From assembly GCA_026182355.1 (NCBI GenBank), contig JAPFBL010000230.1, positions 1-64,000 on the forward strand: a stretch of DNA of 64,000 nt, given 5' to 3'. A program made the position numbers and the translations under genes. Under the pieces are notes generated by a model. It saw nothing but the letters and a program-made list of their open reading frames with translations. It made no database searches and was not told the DNA's origin. Shown here piece by piece: positions 28,419 to 38,624 of this stretch. Each line of letters opens with the position of its first letter. The stretch's first letter is position 1. Source of the stretch: Hermatobates lingyangjiaoensis. Taxonomy: Eukaryota; Arthropoda; Insecta; Hemiptera; Hermatobatidae.

Positions 28419-29785
28419 ATATATATCGTTGCTAGCGGCTTCATCGTTTAGCAATCAGGATCAACAGGTCGACAGTTTCATGACTACGGCCCTAATAAAG
28501 ACAGGACCGAGGGACCTCCAAGAGGAGAAGCTAATATCGCATGGAAACTGCTTATTTTTTGAGAGAGTGCGATTCCATATAATTTCCGTCATGCTGACAG
28601 AGACAACTCAAAAAAAATAAAATGCTCAAAGTACGTGTCTTTCACTCAAAGTACGTACTTTTTCAAAATGCTCAAAGTACGTCTTTCGACTGTCAACAAC
28701 AGTCATTTTTACGTTAATAGGTGTTAGAGGTAAAAAGGTTATCTAGTCATTCACAGAAGTTACATACTAAATTAGAACACAAGAATCTTGGTCTTTTACA
28801 ACTGTAATATCTAAGAGGTTACAGGTGAATTAGAGCTGTCAATTGTGATTTAGGATGTTTCTGTGACTTGAAAAAAAAAATTTCGATGACTATAATAAGC
28901 AAATAAGCAAAGAACCTTCATTATTTACTAAGTACTTTAACGTCACAACATTCGGTTGTCAAGAGACCTATGGGCACCAAATCAGGCAGAATCAACCTAC
29001 CCTTGAGAATCATTTATAACTGCATCCGAAAGGGGAGTCGAGTTTACAAGTAGCATGGACCGTGAGAGCCAGGAAAACCACCACGCTGACTCACACGCAG
29101 GTCTAATATTCTACCGACTTTTTAATGATTTCTTTTATGTATGTTTGTTCTATGAATTTAGTATACTTACTTCGCAGAATACCTTTATTTAATCCGCGAA
29201 CAACTTTAATGGCTTGGGTAATTTCATCAGACGACTATCTTTCTTATATTATATTAACAATGTTTTGAGTCATTATGTTTTCTATAATTATTTTCTTAAC
29301 TTTATCAACCTACAGTTTACTGTTTACTCATTTACTTTTTTTCTTTCTTCTTACTTCCCCTTCTTTTTAATTTATGATTTTTATCTTTTCAATTTTCCTC
29401 TTGTCACATTCTCTCTTCATTACTAATATCATTTTTCAATTATTCATTCCTAAACTATTCTATGATGGCTATATTGTTTGTCACTTTGTACCTGTCGGTA
29501 AACCCTTTCACCTCTCCATACTTGTGATTCTTCTTCTCCTCTCTTGAAGACGGTAAGAAACGGTCGATAATCTTGAGTGTTAGTCTCTTTATTTGTAACT
29601 CTATTATAAATAATTATTATTATATTATAAATTATACTATTATAATTATTCATTTATAATATATACGTGTATATATTTTACGTTGAAAACGGATAAAATG
29701 AAGTTTAAGATAGATAATGAAACAAAATAAAAACATAATGATTGTCTGTTTTTTATTCATTTTTGTTTCTTTATTGCTATTGAAC
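28419..29785. other. intergenic DNA
   Basis: A 12-base word (CTCAAAGTACGT) occurs three times in 28624-28683, probably a small tandem remnant. The rest is AT-rich and featureless. Confidence 0.5.
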
Positions 29786-29787
29786 AT

Positions 29788-29808
29788 TATATATATATAT
29801 ATATAATA
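29788..29808. repeat. (TA)n microsatellite
   Basis: Left boundary of the Penelope copy. Confidence 0.9.
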
Positions 29809-29817
29809 TTCACCCTG

Positions 29818-30141
29818 AATTCGAGGTATATTGGGATGACGGCTACGAAGCTCTCAAGGCGTCTGACCATGCATCTCTCAACAGGAGCCCCCAAAAAACA
29901 TACAGAGGATGCCCATGGGATTAAACTCACCAGGGGTATGTTAGTGGATGGAACTTCGGTACTTCATTATAATAACGACAAAGATAGATTAACTATCCTT
30001 GAAGCCCTTTATATCAAAGATGTCAACCCCAACCTCAACATTCAAAATTATGACCTCAATGTGATCCCAAGTAGTACTACTTTCGATAATAGTTTTAAAT
30101 TTGCTAGAGAGTTAGAGCCCAGTAGGGTTGATAGCGATTGA
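29818..30141 (+). pseudogene. Penelope GIY-YIG domain, C-terminal part, open frame
   Basis: Reads EFEVYWDDGYEALKASDHASLNR in one frame at the left edge, then the proper frame MTATKLSRRLTMHLSTGAP (conserved R and H), LTRGMLVDGTSVL, LTILEALYIKDVNPNLN with the conserved glutamate, and VIPSSTTFDNSFKF, ending VDSD-stop. The GIY-YIG tyrosines lie at or before the truncation, so the domain is incomplete. The intact frame over about 100 codons makes this one of the younger copies. Confidence 0.85.
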
Positions 30142-30320
30142 GGGGCAAAGCTGTATGTTGTTGCAACCTTGCTGGAACCTGCTCTTTGTTTTCATCTCAC
30201 CCACTGTATCATTTGTTTTATTTGTTAAAATTGTTATGTTTAATTTTAAAAATTACTTTTCAGTTAATTATATTAACATTCATTAATTAAATAGTAGTGA
30301 AATTAAATTAAATAGTTAAC

Positions 30321-30351
30321 CCGAAGATGACCAATGTGTGGTCGAAAGCTT
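30321..30351 (+). ncRNA. hammerhead-like ribozyme of a Penelope pseudo-LTR
   Basis: CCGAAGA (U4 changed to C), extra T, stem II GACC/GGTC, GAA, stem III AGCT, T at 17, stem I AAC/GTT. Confidence 0.7.
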
Positions 30352-30404
30352 GTTTGAACCCAGTGTTTTTGTGATCCATTAAAGTTGTTTGATATTGGTT
30401 TTCT

Positions 30405-30557
30405 CAATGTCTCTGGCCCAGCATATATGGAAGTTGCCTCAGCATCACCGGAAGATAGTTAGAAAAATCGAGGCCATCAGCAAAAAGGTCGTTAATGCAG
30501 AAGCTGCTGCATACTTTAATTCAATTTGTCTTCAAGAAGATTTGCTGCCCATTTATA

Positions 30558-30566
<9 letters not shown>
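30405..30566 (+). pseudogene. Penelope ORF N-terminal segment
   Basis: Encodes MSLAQHIWKLPQHHRKIVRK, IEAISKKVVNAEAAAYFNSI and CLQEDLLPIYTN, then runs into about 45 bases of (TA)n. The candidate start methionine lies about 55 bases after the ribozyme cleavage position. Confidence 0.75.

Positions 30567-30605
<39 letters not shown>
30567..30605. repeat. (TA)n microsatellite
   Basis: Long uninterrupted TA run. Confidence 0.95.
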
Positions 30606-30608
<3 letters not shown>

Positions 30609-30730
30609 TTAAAATAAACTGTGACACATAGACTGAAATATAACAAAGACTCACTTTTCAATATTTCGACCGTAATGGCGGTCATCCTCAGGAGAAGAAG
30701 TGAATTGACGGAGGGATGACAGTCAACTCA
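30606..30730 (-). mobile_element. Penelope 3' end, ribozyme family B
   Basis: Same fragment as 3995-4120, TA on both sides. Confidence 0.7.
30660..30691 (-). ncRNA. hammerhead-like ribozyme, family B
   Basis: CTGAGGA, extra T, 5-bp stem II GACCG/CGGTC, GAA, ATAT, T at 17. Best family B copy. Confidence 0.7.
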
Positions 30731-30774
30731 TATATATATAGATATATAAGAACATAATATACATATATATATAA

Positions 30775-30952
30775 AGATTTCACATATATATGAAATAACA
30801 ATAAGTGAAATAACAATCAATGATCCAACCACAATATGAAATGTCAAAACATATGTCAAAAACAGTTGAGTTTTTGACTCTGACGAAGACCGCTTCTTAC
30901 GGTTGAAAGATCTTAGTCTTCTTTTCCCCATTTTCATATTGTGGTTGGATAT
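30775..30952. mobile_element. snap-back of Penelope 3' ends, ribozyme family A, left arm deleted
   Basis: The left arm retains only the terminal and GATCCAACC parts; the right arm is complete through the ribozyme and truncated at GGTTGGAT before TA. Confidence 0.7.
30880..30914 (+). ncRNA. hammerhead-like ribozyme, family A
   Basis: Stem II GACCG/CGGTT, stem III AGATCT, T at 17, stem I GACT/AGTC. Confidence 0.75.
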
Positions 30953-31048
30953 ATATATTATCAACAGGAAAATGATCCACAAAGGACAACAAACGTTTCA
31001 CTGTAAACTATAGAGAAAGAGTAAAGATACAAACACACTTACAGACTC

Positions 31049-31073
31049 TAATTTTCGGTTAAACTGTCATCAG
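31049..31073 (-). ncRNA. hammerhead-like ribozyme, family C
   Basis: CTGATGA, extra A or C, AATT stem III; stem II partly disrupted. Confidence 0.5.
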
Positions 31074-31128
31074 TGTTGGTCTCCAATCATCGCTTCGCAA
31101 GTGCGCTTGGTGCCCTACCTCTACTCTC

Positions 31129-31153
31129 CTGTTGACGGTTCAACCGAAAATTA
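31129..31153 (+). ncRNA. hammerhead-like ribozyme, family C (core mutated)
   Basis: CTGTTGA replaces CTGATGA; stem II GGT/ACC, AATT, A17 and stem I TCTC/GAGA are retained. Confidence 0.5.
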
Positions 31154-31190
31154 GAGACTGTAAGTATATTTTAATCTTTACTCTGTGTCA

Positions 31191-31390
31191 TAGATGTGAA
31201 TCCCTCCAAAGGCTGATAACGATTCAACTTGATAAAGAGTCATTATCAGGCTTTGGAGCGACTCACATCTATTCCTGACGTCGAGGACATCGAAATATAG
31301 TAGTGAGTTTCAGTGATTTCTTATCTGTGTGTTCTTCTGAAAATTCTAGTTTATTCACTTCGAAGAATCGTTTCATGTAATTGGTTATAT
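31191..31390 (+). mobile_element. Penelope 3' end, ribozyme family K, with inverted left stub
   Basis: CTCCAAAGGCTGATAACGA (left) is inverted against TCATTATCAGGCTTTGGAG (right); the tail then follows to (TA)n. Confidence 0.65.
31275..31299 (+). ncRNA. hammerhead-like ribozyme, family K (core mutated)
   Basis: CTGACGT replaces CTGACGA; GAA, ATAT and A17 retained. Confidence 0.4.
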
Positions 31391-31399
31391 ATATATATC

Positions 31400-31439
31400 T
31401 TTTATATAAATAAATAAATTTTATATAAATAAATAAATA

Positions 31440-31491
<52 letters not shown>

Positions 31492-31500
31492 TATTTATTC
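31400..31500. repeat. (TA)n centred in an inverted TTTATTTATT repeat
   Basis: AATAAATAAACTATATA on the left mirrors TATATAGTTTATTTATT on the right, so the TA tract is the centre of a palindrome. Confidence 0.8.
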
Positions 31501-32110
31501 CGCGGAATCATTTCATTAAATTGGTTTTATATACATTACCATTTAATACTTTTTCGGAGTGGCTCTTTAGTGATAAAGTACACAGACAAAACAACCACAC
31601 AAACTGATACATGCTTACATACATAAACAACAAATATTATATTAACAAATTTAAATAGACTATGGTTTCCATTTTTTAGATAGGCAGGAATATTGGGCTG
31701 GTGAAAAACAAAATAATTACACGAAGTGCGCAAATTTAAATTAACAAACTGTTACGAGAAAATTTCTAAAATATTAATTGGTACAAGCCCCTTCCATGAA
31801 AAGGACATACCTAACTTCATTGGCTTGAGAAAAAAGCACTTTTTAACTGGTTTACAGGCACAAATATATCACTCTCAATTTCATAAATAACACAATTTTA
31901 ATTGGACGTGTCATAACCATGTTTCTTTTTTTGCCGAATAATAACAGTCTCTACTTCGAAATGCTAATGAATTAAGGAGTGTACTGATACATCAGGATTT
32001 CTTGGAAGCTGCTAAAACAGGTCGAAGGAGAGTTGGAGGGTGAGTACAGTATAATTAGCCTGAATTCATCGGAACTTGTCACCTTGGGATCAAGTTGTAC
32101 CAAATAAAAA
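31501..32110. other. AT-rich spacer
   Basis: Nothing recognisable. Confidence 0.5.
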
Positions 32111-32113
32111 AAA

Positions 32114-33225
32114 TCTGGAGTGGCCTACACTCAACTTTACTATAGGTAAACTTAATATAAAACTTCTTGGGTATATAATTTATAATGTCCCATTTAGGTA
32201 TAATATGAATGTGTAAATGGAAAAGGTTTATTAGTCTTTCAATCTTGTAGGTAGTACTGATAGTGACTTATCCACTTATCAAAATACACACTTACTTTTA
32301 TATATCACAATAACAACCGCCGTAATAACATTTTTGAAATGCGAAATTGAAGATTTTGTGTTACAAAATAATCTCTTACAGGAGGACATGTCTTCTGTTT
32401 CAATAGCCATTGGATCACTAGCATCATTTATGTGATCTTCTTCTACACTGAAGATTTAAGACAAAGTTTCCCATTTAAAACATAAAAATATTCCTATTTT
32501 CCAAATCAATGTAAATAAATAAAAAAAGAATCTGGCAAATATAGCTGGTGATCCATTAGTCCAGGATGAAAATCCCCTTATTTTGTTTACTCCGAGTTGT
32601 ACTTTAAATGTTGTTATTTTATGAAAGGTTATTTTCAAAGGATAATTTCATGAAATCATTTTCAAAATATTCTCAAATCATTTCTAAGGATAATTTCATG
32701 AACTCATTTTCAAAATATTCTTGTAATAATCAGTTTAAAACGATGTTCAGTGAGAATGCGTTCGAGTTTTATTAGTGATAATTTTCTTTGAACATTGAAA
32801 ATAACTCCATTGAAAATACATTTTAAATGAATTACCATGTCCTCTGAACCAACTATTCAACAGCAAAGTGAATTTGTTAGCATAAAGTTCTAGAAATCAG
32901 TACATCAATATATCATGTCACAAAGAGGATGGTTTATTCAATTACTATGCAATTAAAGAACCACCCTCATGACGCAGCTTACATGTAGGAAATTTTGCAA
33001 TGTAAATATACTCTCAAACTTCTTTAGTGTATAATTTCCCATTTTAACATAATATAAATGTCTATAAGGCAATGAGTAATAATATTTCATACAGATAGAG
33101 ACTGTACAGATACTGATTATCAATATATATACTCATATTTGATTATGCATTGATATTTGACAACTGATACGTATAATATTCTTGATATTACTACAGAAAT
33201 AACATTTTGGCAAAGCCAAAGCAAA
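32114..33225 (-). mobile_element. family X, one or two partial copies
   Basis: A terminal start (CTGGAGTGGCCTACACTCAA) at 32114 continues to about 32460. From about 33000 to 33225 another block related to the 33300-33480 part of the long copy appears. The part between is only weakly similar. A 30-base word (GGATAATTTCATGAA..TCATTTTCAAAATATTC) is duplicated at 32639 and 32687. Confidence 0.6.
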
Positions 33226-33234
33226 AAAAAAATG

Positions 33235-35117
33235 GAGTGGCCTACACTCAACTGTACTATAAGTAACTGAATATCAAATTTCTTGAGTATATAACACATA
33301 ACGTCTCATTTAAGCATAACGTAAACATCTAAATGGGATATGATTATTAGTATTTCATTCCTGAGGTAGTACAGATAGTGATTGAAGGACATATCAATAT
33401 ATAAGCTTTTATTTTTGTACATCACACAGCTGATGCAAATAATTTCATTAGTATAACTACAGCAGTAATAACATTTTTGAAAAACCAAAGTGAACATTTC
33501 TTGATACGAAATATTCCCTTACAAGAGAACATGGCTTTTGTTCAAATAGCCAGTGGATTTCTTACATAGTTTACTTGACATCCTTCTACATTGAATATTA
33601 AAGTAAAATTTTCAAATTTAAAACAGGAAAATACATTTTTTTTTCTCTGAAAAACATTATGAACAGCGAAGAAAATGTTGTTTTAAGGTGATTTATAATT
33701 AAATATGTACTATAATTGCATTTAATAATCTCTAAACGAAAGATTTCAATTTTAAATTATCTTTTACATTTTTGGTTTTTTACAAAATTATTATACTGGG
33801 AATTTTATGGCTTCTTAGTATTTAATAAGATCATTTTCCTTCCCCTTTGTCAAATAACATATATACGAATTTTTTCTGAGTGAGTGTTGTCCTTTTCCTG
33901 CCTCCTGTACTCCGTTATAAGTTTGCTATGAATGTATATTGAGAAAAAAGTTATTTGTAATTGGCCTAGTAAAGATGTAATTAATCTCTAAACGAAAGAT
34001 TTCAATTTTGAATTATCTTTTACATTTTTGGTTTTTTATAGAATTATAATGGGAATTTTATGGCTTCTTAGTATTTAACAAGATCATTTTCCTTCCCCTT
34101 TGTCAAATAACATATATACGATTTTTTTCTGAGTGAGTGTTATAATTTGCCTGCACATATTATTCCTCTTACATCTCATATAAGTCAATAAACGTTTTAA
34201 ATTGTTCCTTTATAAATATAAATTTTATATCAGTGGATTTGCTCAAAAAATTTCTAAGTCAATGTAAACAAAGTAAAAAAATATAAAAAATTCAACAAGT
34301 ATAGCAGGTGATCTCTTAGTCTAGGATAAACAAAGGGTTTTTATATCGTTATTGCTCTTTCCCGTAATTGAAACTATATGAATTTTTTTTTATGCCCTGC
34401 TAATTTTTTGTTCCATTTTTGGTAAAATTTTCATTATTTTTAAATGAGCCGTTTCGCGTCAAAAAAACATTTTCTGAAAACAGAAATCGTACTGTAACGC
34501 CCCTTTAGCGAATGTAATTTTGAAAAAAAATATCTCAACTCATTCTCCACATAATGTTCTATTTTTAGGCATAGTTTCATTTTGATCCGTCAAACAGTAT
34601 GGCTCTCACAAGGTTTGAGATTGAATTAAAAGTCAAAATTATTACATTTTAGTGAAAAAAAATATTTCCCGTTGTTTTAAAATTCTGAATATATTTTTCG
34701 TTTGTTCCATTTGTAACTTCAAAGATAATGTCAAAATTTCAAAACTCTAGGGTTATCAGTTTAGGAGAAATAAATGTTTTAAAAAAAACGGTTTTTGGCA
34801 AAAAAAGTGACTTTCCTATCATGCATAATTCTTCCCAAACAATAGGGATCTTCGTCTTTATGGGGCCCATTTTTGTGTAAAATATCAACTTGATCCATTA
34901 AAGATTCTGGACCGTAGCGTGGTAACAAGCAATGCTAACACACTCACCCACCCACCAACCCACCACCACCCACCCACCCACCCACCCACCCACACAAACA
35001 CAGACATCATCGCAAAAACTTCATAAAACGCCTTCTGGGACCTCAAAACATGTAATTCCGTCAAAATCTCGAGATCGAATTTTTTCACGATCACTATACT
35101 TTACTTATAGTAAAGTA
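33235..35117 (-). mobile_element. family X, longest copy
   Basis: Inverted ends (ACTTTACTATAAGTAA-type) at both borders, no coding capacity. It contains an internal direct duplication of about 165 bp (33728-33890 and 33978-34142) missing from the copy at 10136. The distal end carries the C-rich strand of the quadruplex tract (34946-34992). Confidence 0.8.
34946..34992 (-). other. G-quadruplex-forming tract (C-rich on +) in family X
   Basis: Ten CCC runs with A or AA spacers; on the minus strand this is GGGTGGG-type sequence. Confidence 0.85.
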
Positions 35118-35227
35118 AAAATGTGAATCTTCAATCATACTCGTTACACGTACTTTTTACACTAATTTTTTTTTTGAGTACATTCTACAGTAAGAACAGT
35201 ATTTGAAAATATTTAAGAATATAAATT

Positions 35228-35332
35228 ATATATATATATATATCAATGATCAAACCACAATAAGAAAATGGGAAAGCAAGAGTAAGATCTTTCAACCGTA
35301 ACAAGCGGTCTTCGCAGAGTCAAAAACCCAAC
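35228..35332 (-). mobile_element. Penelope 3' end, ribozyme family A, single arm
   Basis: From (TA)n through GATCAAACCACAATAAG to the CCCAACTG base of stem I, where it stops. Confidence 0.75.
35284..35317 (-). ncRNA. hammerhead-like ribozyme, family A (one-base core deletion)
   Basis: CTG-CGA replaces CTGACGA; stems II and III are intact. Confidence 0.55.
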
Positions 35333-35393
35333 TGACAGTATAAGGAAAGGTAAGCCACAAGGCTCTTTTTCCTTGTGGCTTATACTTTCATAT
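35333..35393. repeat. short snap-back, arms about 20 bp
   Basis: AGTATAAGGAAAGGTAAGCC with CCTTGTGGCTTATACT; the spacer includes CACAAGGCTC. TA on the right. Confidence 0.5.
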
Positions 35394-35580
35394 ATATATA
35401 TATATATATACAGATTCGCGCTCCGTTCTCCGACGTGGGGAGATCTCTCTCACTTCGTCCTCTCTTCTAGTCTACTACTGATGACGAACAACAGTTCGAA
35501 ATATTGAATTCTGTAAGTGTTCTTTTTATTCTTTTATCTGTGTCGTGCTTTGTTTAATTTTAAGTTATATATATAGATAT
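35394..35580 (+). mobile_element. Penelope 3' end, ribozyme family I
   Basis: From (TA)n through the core to TTAAGTTATATATA. The same GAAATATTGAATTC tail is not seen elsewhere here. Confidence 0.65.
35478..35505 (+). ncRNA. hammerhead-like ribozyme, family I
   Basis: CTGATGA, extra C, stem II GAAC/GTTC, GAA, ATAT, T at 17. Confidence 0.7.
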
Positions 35581-35589
35581 ATATATACA

Positions 35590-35707
35590 TTTGGGACACC
35601 AAGCGCATGGTGTCCCTATCTCAACTCTCCTGATGACGGTTCAACCGAAAATTAGAGACAGTAAGTGTGTTTGTTCCTCAGTTCTGTGTTTGTTATTCAC
35701 CGTGAAA

Positions 35708-35713
<6 letters not shown>
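35590..35713 (+). mobile_element. Penelope 3' end, ribozyme family C, single arm
   Basis: Matches the right arm of 24268-24583 from GGGACACCAAGCGCA to CACCGTGAAA, then (TA)n. Confidence 0.8.
35630..35654 (+). ncRNA. hammerhead-like ribozyme, family C
   Basis: CTGATGA, extra C, stem II GGT/ACC, AATT, A17, and a perfect 4-bp stem I TCTC/GAGA. Confidence 0.75.
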
Positions 35714-35738
<25 letters not shown>

Positions 35739-36149
35739 GCATATAGCTTCTCGACCACTGATATTTCAAATTCACATAAGTTGTTCATGAGAATTTTGGT
35801 CATAAACATACAACCCCTGATTATACTCGTAAGTCGACGTTTCGAAAAAAGTTGTTTGGCATTTTTAAGGCTAAAAAACAATTTATACGGATACCACGGA
35901 TACCAACCAACAGAGAACAAATCAACCAAACAATACATTCAGTAACAAGACAACCACAAAAGGATCATAAAATACCTAGTGTTATTATTTATTATTTAAA
36001 AACAGACATTTATTGTTTAAACCTAATTATTTATTATTCAGAACACCAAAACCCAATTTTACAACAGATAAGCACACTATTACAAACATAATTTTGGGAG
36101 GATACGTCTATACAGAGCATTCCAGCAAAACACGCAGACAGTGACAAAC

Positions 36150-36325
36150 AGAAAATTACAAAACATTGAAAAAAGAGTCAAAAAATAAAAGAAATTAAGG
36201 GAAAACAAAAAATTACAAATTTTTGTATTTTAGAGGAAACAAGGTAATAATGTTTGTAAGTTTTTGTTTTCCCTTAATTTCTTTTATTTTTTGACTCTTT
36301 TTTCATTGTTTTGTAATTTATAGTG
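36150..36325. repeat. snap-back inverted repeat, arms about 60 bp
   Basis: AATTACAAAACATTGAAAAA...GGGAAAACAAAAA on the left is repeated inverted at 36264-36325, with a 40-base loop. A GAAACGTC-like remnant (complement near 35838-35850) suggests a Penelope origin, but no full ribozyme core is present. Confidence 0.7.
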
Positions 36326-37202
36326 TTAGATAAAATTATTTTTTATTATAATATTTTATTATTATGACTATAAAGGTAGTAAAACTTTAGTACCTTTACT
36401 TTTTACTTTACTTATACTTTTATTTTATACTTCAGTATAACGACCATCAAAAATAATCAATTTACGACTTTGACGAATGTTTATTGTGATTATTGAGTTT
36501 TTATTTATATTTGATTTGAACCTGGAAAACTAAAAAAGTCCTGATTTATTTTAAAAATGTTTCACTTAAAATATCCTTAATATTCCAATATGATTGAACT
36601 TTATATTACAACTAATAATCATAAAAATAATATTAAATGGTGTTTTTATAAGTTTATAAATATAATTGAAGAATAATTAACATTTCCTATTACAGAAAAC
36701 AATTTGACTGTCTCTATTACAGGAATAATTATGCTATAAGCTGTATTTTGTCTAATTTGTCGAACGATCAAGACGGTATTCTGGCTGAGTGATGAAACGA
36801 TTTCTCTAGAACAATAGAATTTAATATTGATCCCCTTAGATGTTATATCCGGTGTGTAAACATTTCGATTTCCTCTGTAGGCGCGCCCTTGATAGCAAAA
36901 ATCCCTTCCAGGCGTGGATATTCACAATAAATATTCCAAATCACTCACTTCCTTCCACAACCCCAGTATTTTCGATTTATCTTATAAGGGCTGCAATTCA
37001 AACATCGTATTAACCTTACATCTGTTTTTTTTTTACATTTCAAGTTGGAATATTGTATACTATATTCACAATTCTGATAAACTACACGATATATATGACA
37101 CCTTCAAACCTTGTTTAAAGTAAATAATTTCGTTGAGTTTGCAGCAGTGTATATGAAACATTTTTCATTGTTATGACTATAAAGGTAGTAAAACTTTAGT
37201 AA
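36326..37202. other. AT-rich spacer with an 800-bp spaced direct repeat
   Basis: A word of about 31 bases (ATGACTATAAAGGTAGTAAA and on) occurs at 36365 and again at 37170. Otherwise featureless. Confidence 0.55.
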
Positions 37203-37299
37203 ACGTCTAGCGTAAATAAATCGAGGGCTAGGTGGGGATCGAACCCCGGACCACCAGCCCAAAGGCGAGTACATTAACCACTGAGGATCTAACCTGGTC
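37203..37299 (-). mobile_element. SINE head fragment
   Basis: Only the tRNA-like head and adjoining body remain (GGGGATCGAACCCCGG contains the B-box complement). Confidence 0.7.
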
Positions 37300-37686
37300 C
37301 CCCAAACACATCTTTACTATTGTAAAATGAATAGAGAAAAATAATGGTATTTCTATTATATTCTTTTGTAGATAGTTGTTTGAACATAGTTCAACATAAC
37401 TTTTCTTTTATTTTTGAAGTTTTCCATACGTGCCGTTTTTTTTCGCAAGTGATATGATTTTCTATAACTTAGTGGAAAATAATGATTATTCAAAAGTATA
37501 CGATTTATATATATTCTGAAAATATAATGAACACTTTTTAATAAATGCAAAGAACCTATATTTTATAAATACGAGATAATAAATAATATGTTTTAACTCG
37601 TTAAAACACAACCTTTTAAATGACTCGTTGTAAAAGCAAAGTAATGTATTTTCAGAATAAATTGTTTCTACATTAAGTAATTATAG

Positions 37687-37938
37687 AACCTGTTACAAAT
37701 AATATGCGGTAAACTGTTCTTGGAGTCGTTGGAGCTTTCGGACGTTATCCATCTTCATTTTCCACCTAGTAACATCCAAGTAACTGATAGTAATGGAAAT
37801 GGAGTAGTGTGGTTTAATGGTATCCTCAGTCGAGCTAGCACTCCAGATTGGCACTTCTTCGTTATGCCTCTAGATTTTTCATATGACAGATTGCAATTCT
37901 TGGACACGCTGTCCCTTAGAAAAGACAAACAGCTGTAG
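37687..37938 (+). CDS. unidentified exon-like open frame
   Basis: An 83-codon frame opens after a TAG and reads NLLQIICGKLFLESLELSD, VIHLHFPPSNIQVTDSNGNG, VVWFNGILSRASTPDWHFF and VMPLDFSYDRLQFLDTL, ending DKQL-stop. Composition is protein-like (balanced hydrophobic and charged residues, W and H present), in contrast to the microsatellite frames around it. No ATG opens it. The 5' side lacks an obvious splice acceptor. It may be a fragment of an inserted coding sequence or a terminal exon. I do not recognise the family. Confidence 0.3.
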   Translation, partial: NLLQIICGKLFLESLELSDVIHLHFPPSNIQVTDSNGNGVVWFNGILSRASTPDWHFFVMPLDFSYDRLQFLDTLSLRKDKQL

Positions 37939-38002
37939 CCCCAAGCTTGTCGGAGAGGCAGGAATTCTTAAAAGATCGCTCTCTAATAAACTTGAATGAC
38001 GT

Positions 38003-38112
38003 AAAATTTAGAACTCCTGATGTTGTAGTGTAGCTCACTCATAATTAAAACGGGTGCCAACTAATAAATGAGCCATATTTTACACTAAAAGGTGAATTCC
38101 TATAGTTGTGCG
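38003..38112 (+). mobile_element. SINE 3' part, plus strand
   Basis: Contains AAAATTTAGAACTCC, the GTAGCTCACTCATAATTAAAACGG block and CACTAAAAGGTG, the reverse order of the minus-strand copies. Confidence 0.6.
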
Positions 38113-38624
38113 AGTTGAAAAAAAATACATGGATTCTTGATGTAAAATTAACCTTGAAAATCTGTTGTAGACAAATGTAACATTTTTTTTCATTATTTTA
38201 AAGCGTATTAGTACAATCCGAAACATAAATGAATTATAGAATTAACATGTTTGTCAATATGTTTGATTTTCGTAAAATAATATATGGGAAAAGTGGTTAT
38301 TATAATTTTAAGTGAAGAATAAAATATTTTTTCAGGAAGAATGACTCATTTAAAAGAGGAGTGAAGAGCATCGCGGATAAAAAAGAGTGATTGGATAAAC
38401 ATTGCGGCTGACCATATTGCAGCAGATGGAACTGCGGTTAAAAATACCTAATATTGATATTACTTGGCATCAGTAATCAGGCCTCTAGCCTAAGCTTCCA
38501 GCCATTTCTTTTACTTCCATTAATCACGTTCTTTCAACGATTTACTAGTCAATCTGAAAAGGACTTACAGGAAGAGCTATTAATTTTTTTCATAAAAACA
38601 TCCACACGAATGGACCATCTAGGG

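Larger units (their letters stand above)
29812..30566 (+). mobile_element. Penelope-like element: endonuclease end, UTR, ribozyme, ORF start
   Basis: Best-preserved copy of the diagnostic order in this window, between (TA)n at both ends. GIY-YIG C-terminus, stop at 30139-30141, 179-base UTR, hammerhead 30321-30351, ORF start from about 30405, ending LLPIYTN at (TA)n. This is the expected junction between the 3' end of one copy and the pseudo-LTR start of the next. Confidence 0.9.
30959..31190. mobile_element. snap-back of Penelope 3' ends, ribozyme family C
   Basis: Shorter and more diverged version of 24268-24583, without (TA)n on the right. Confidence 0.7.
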
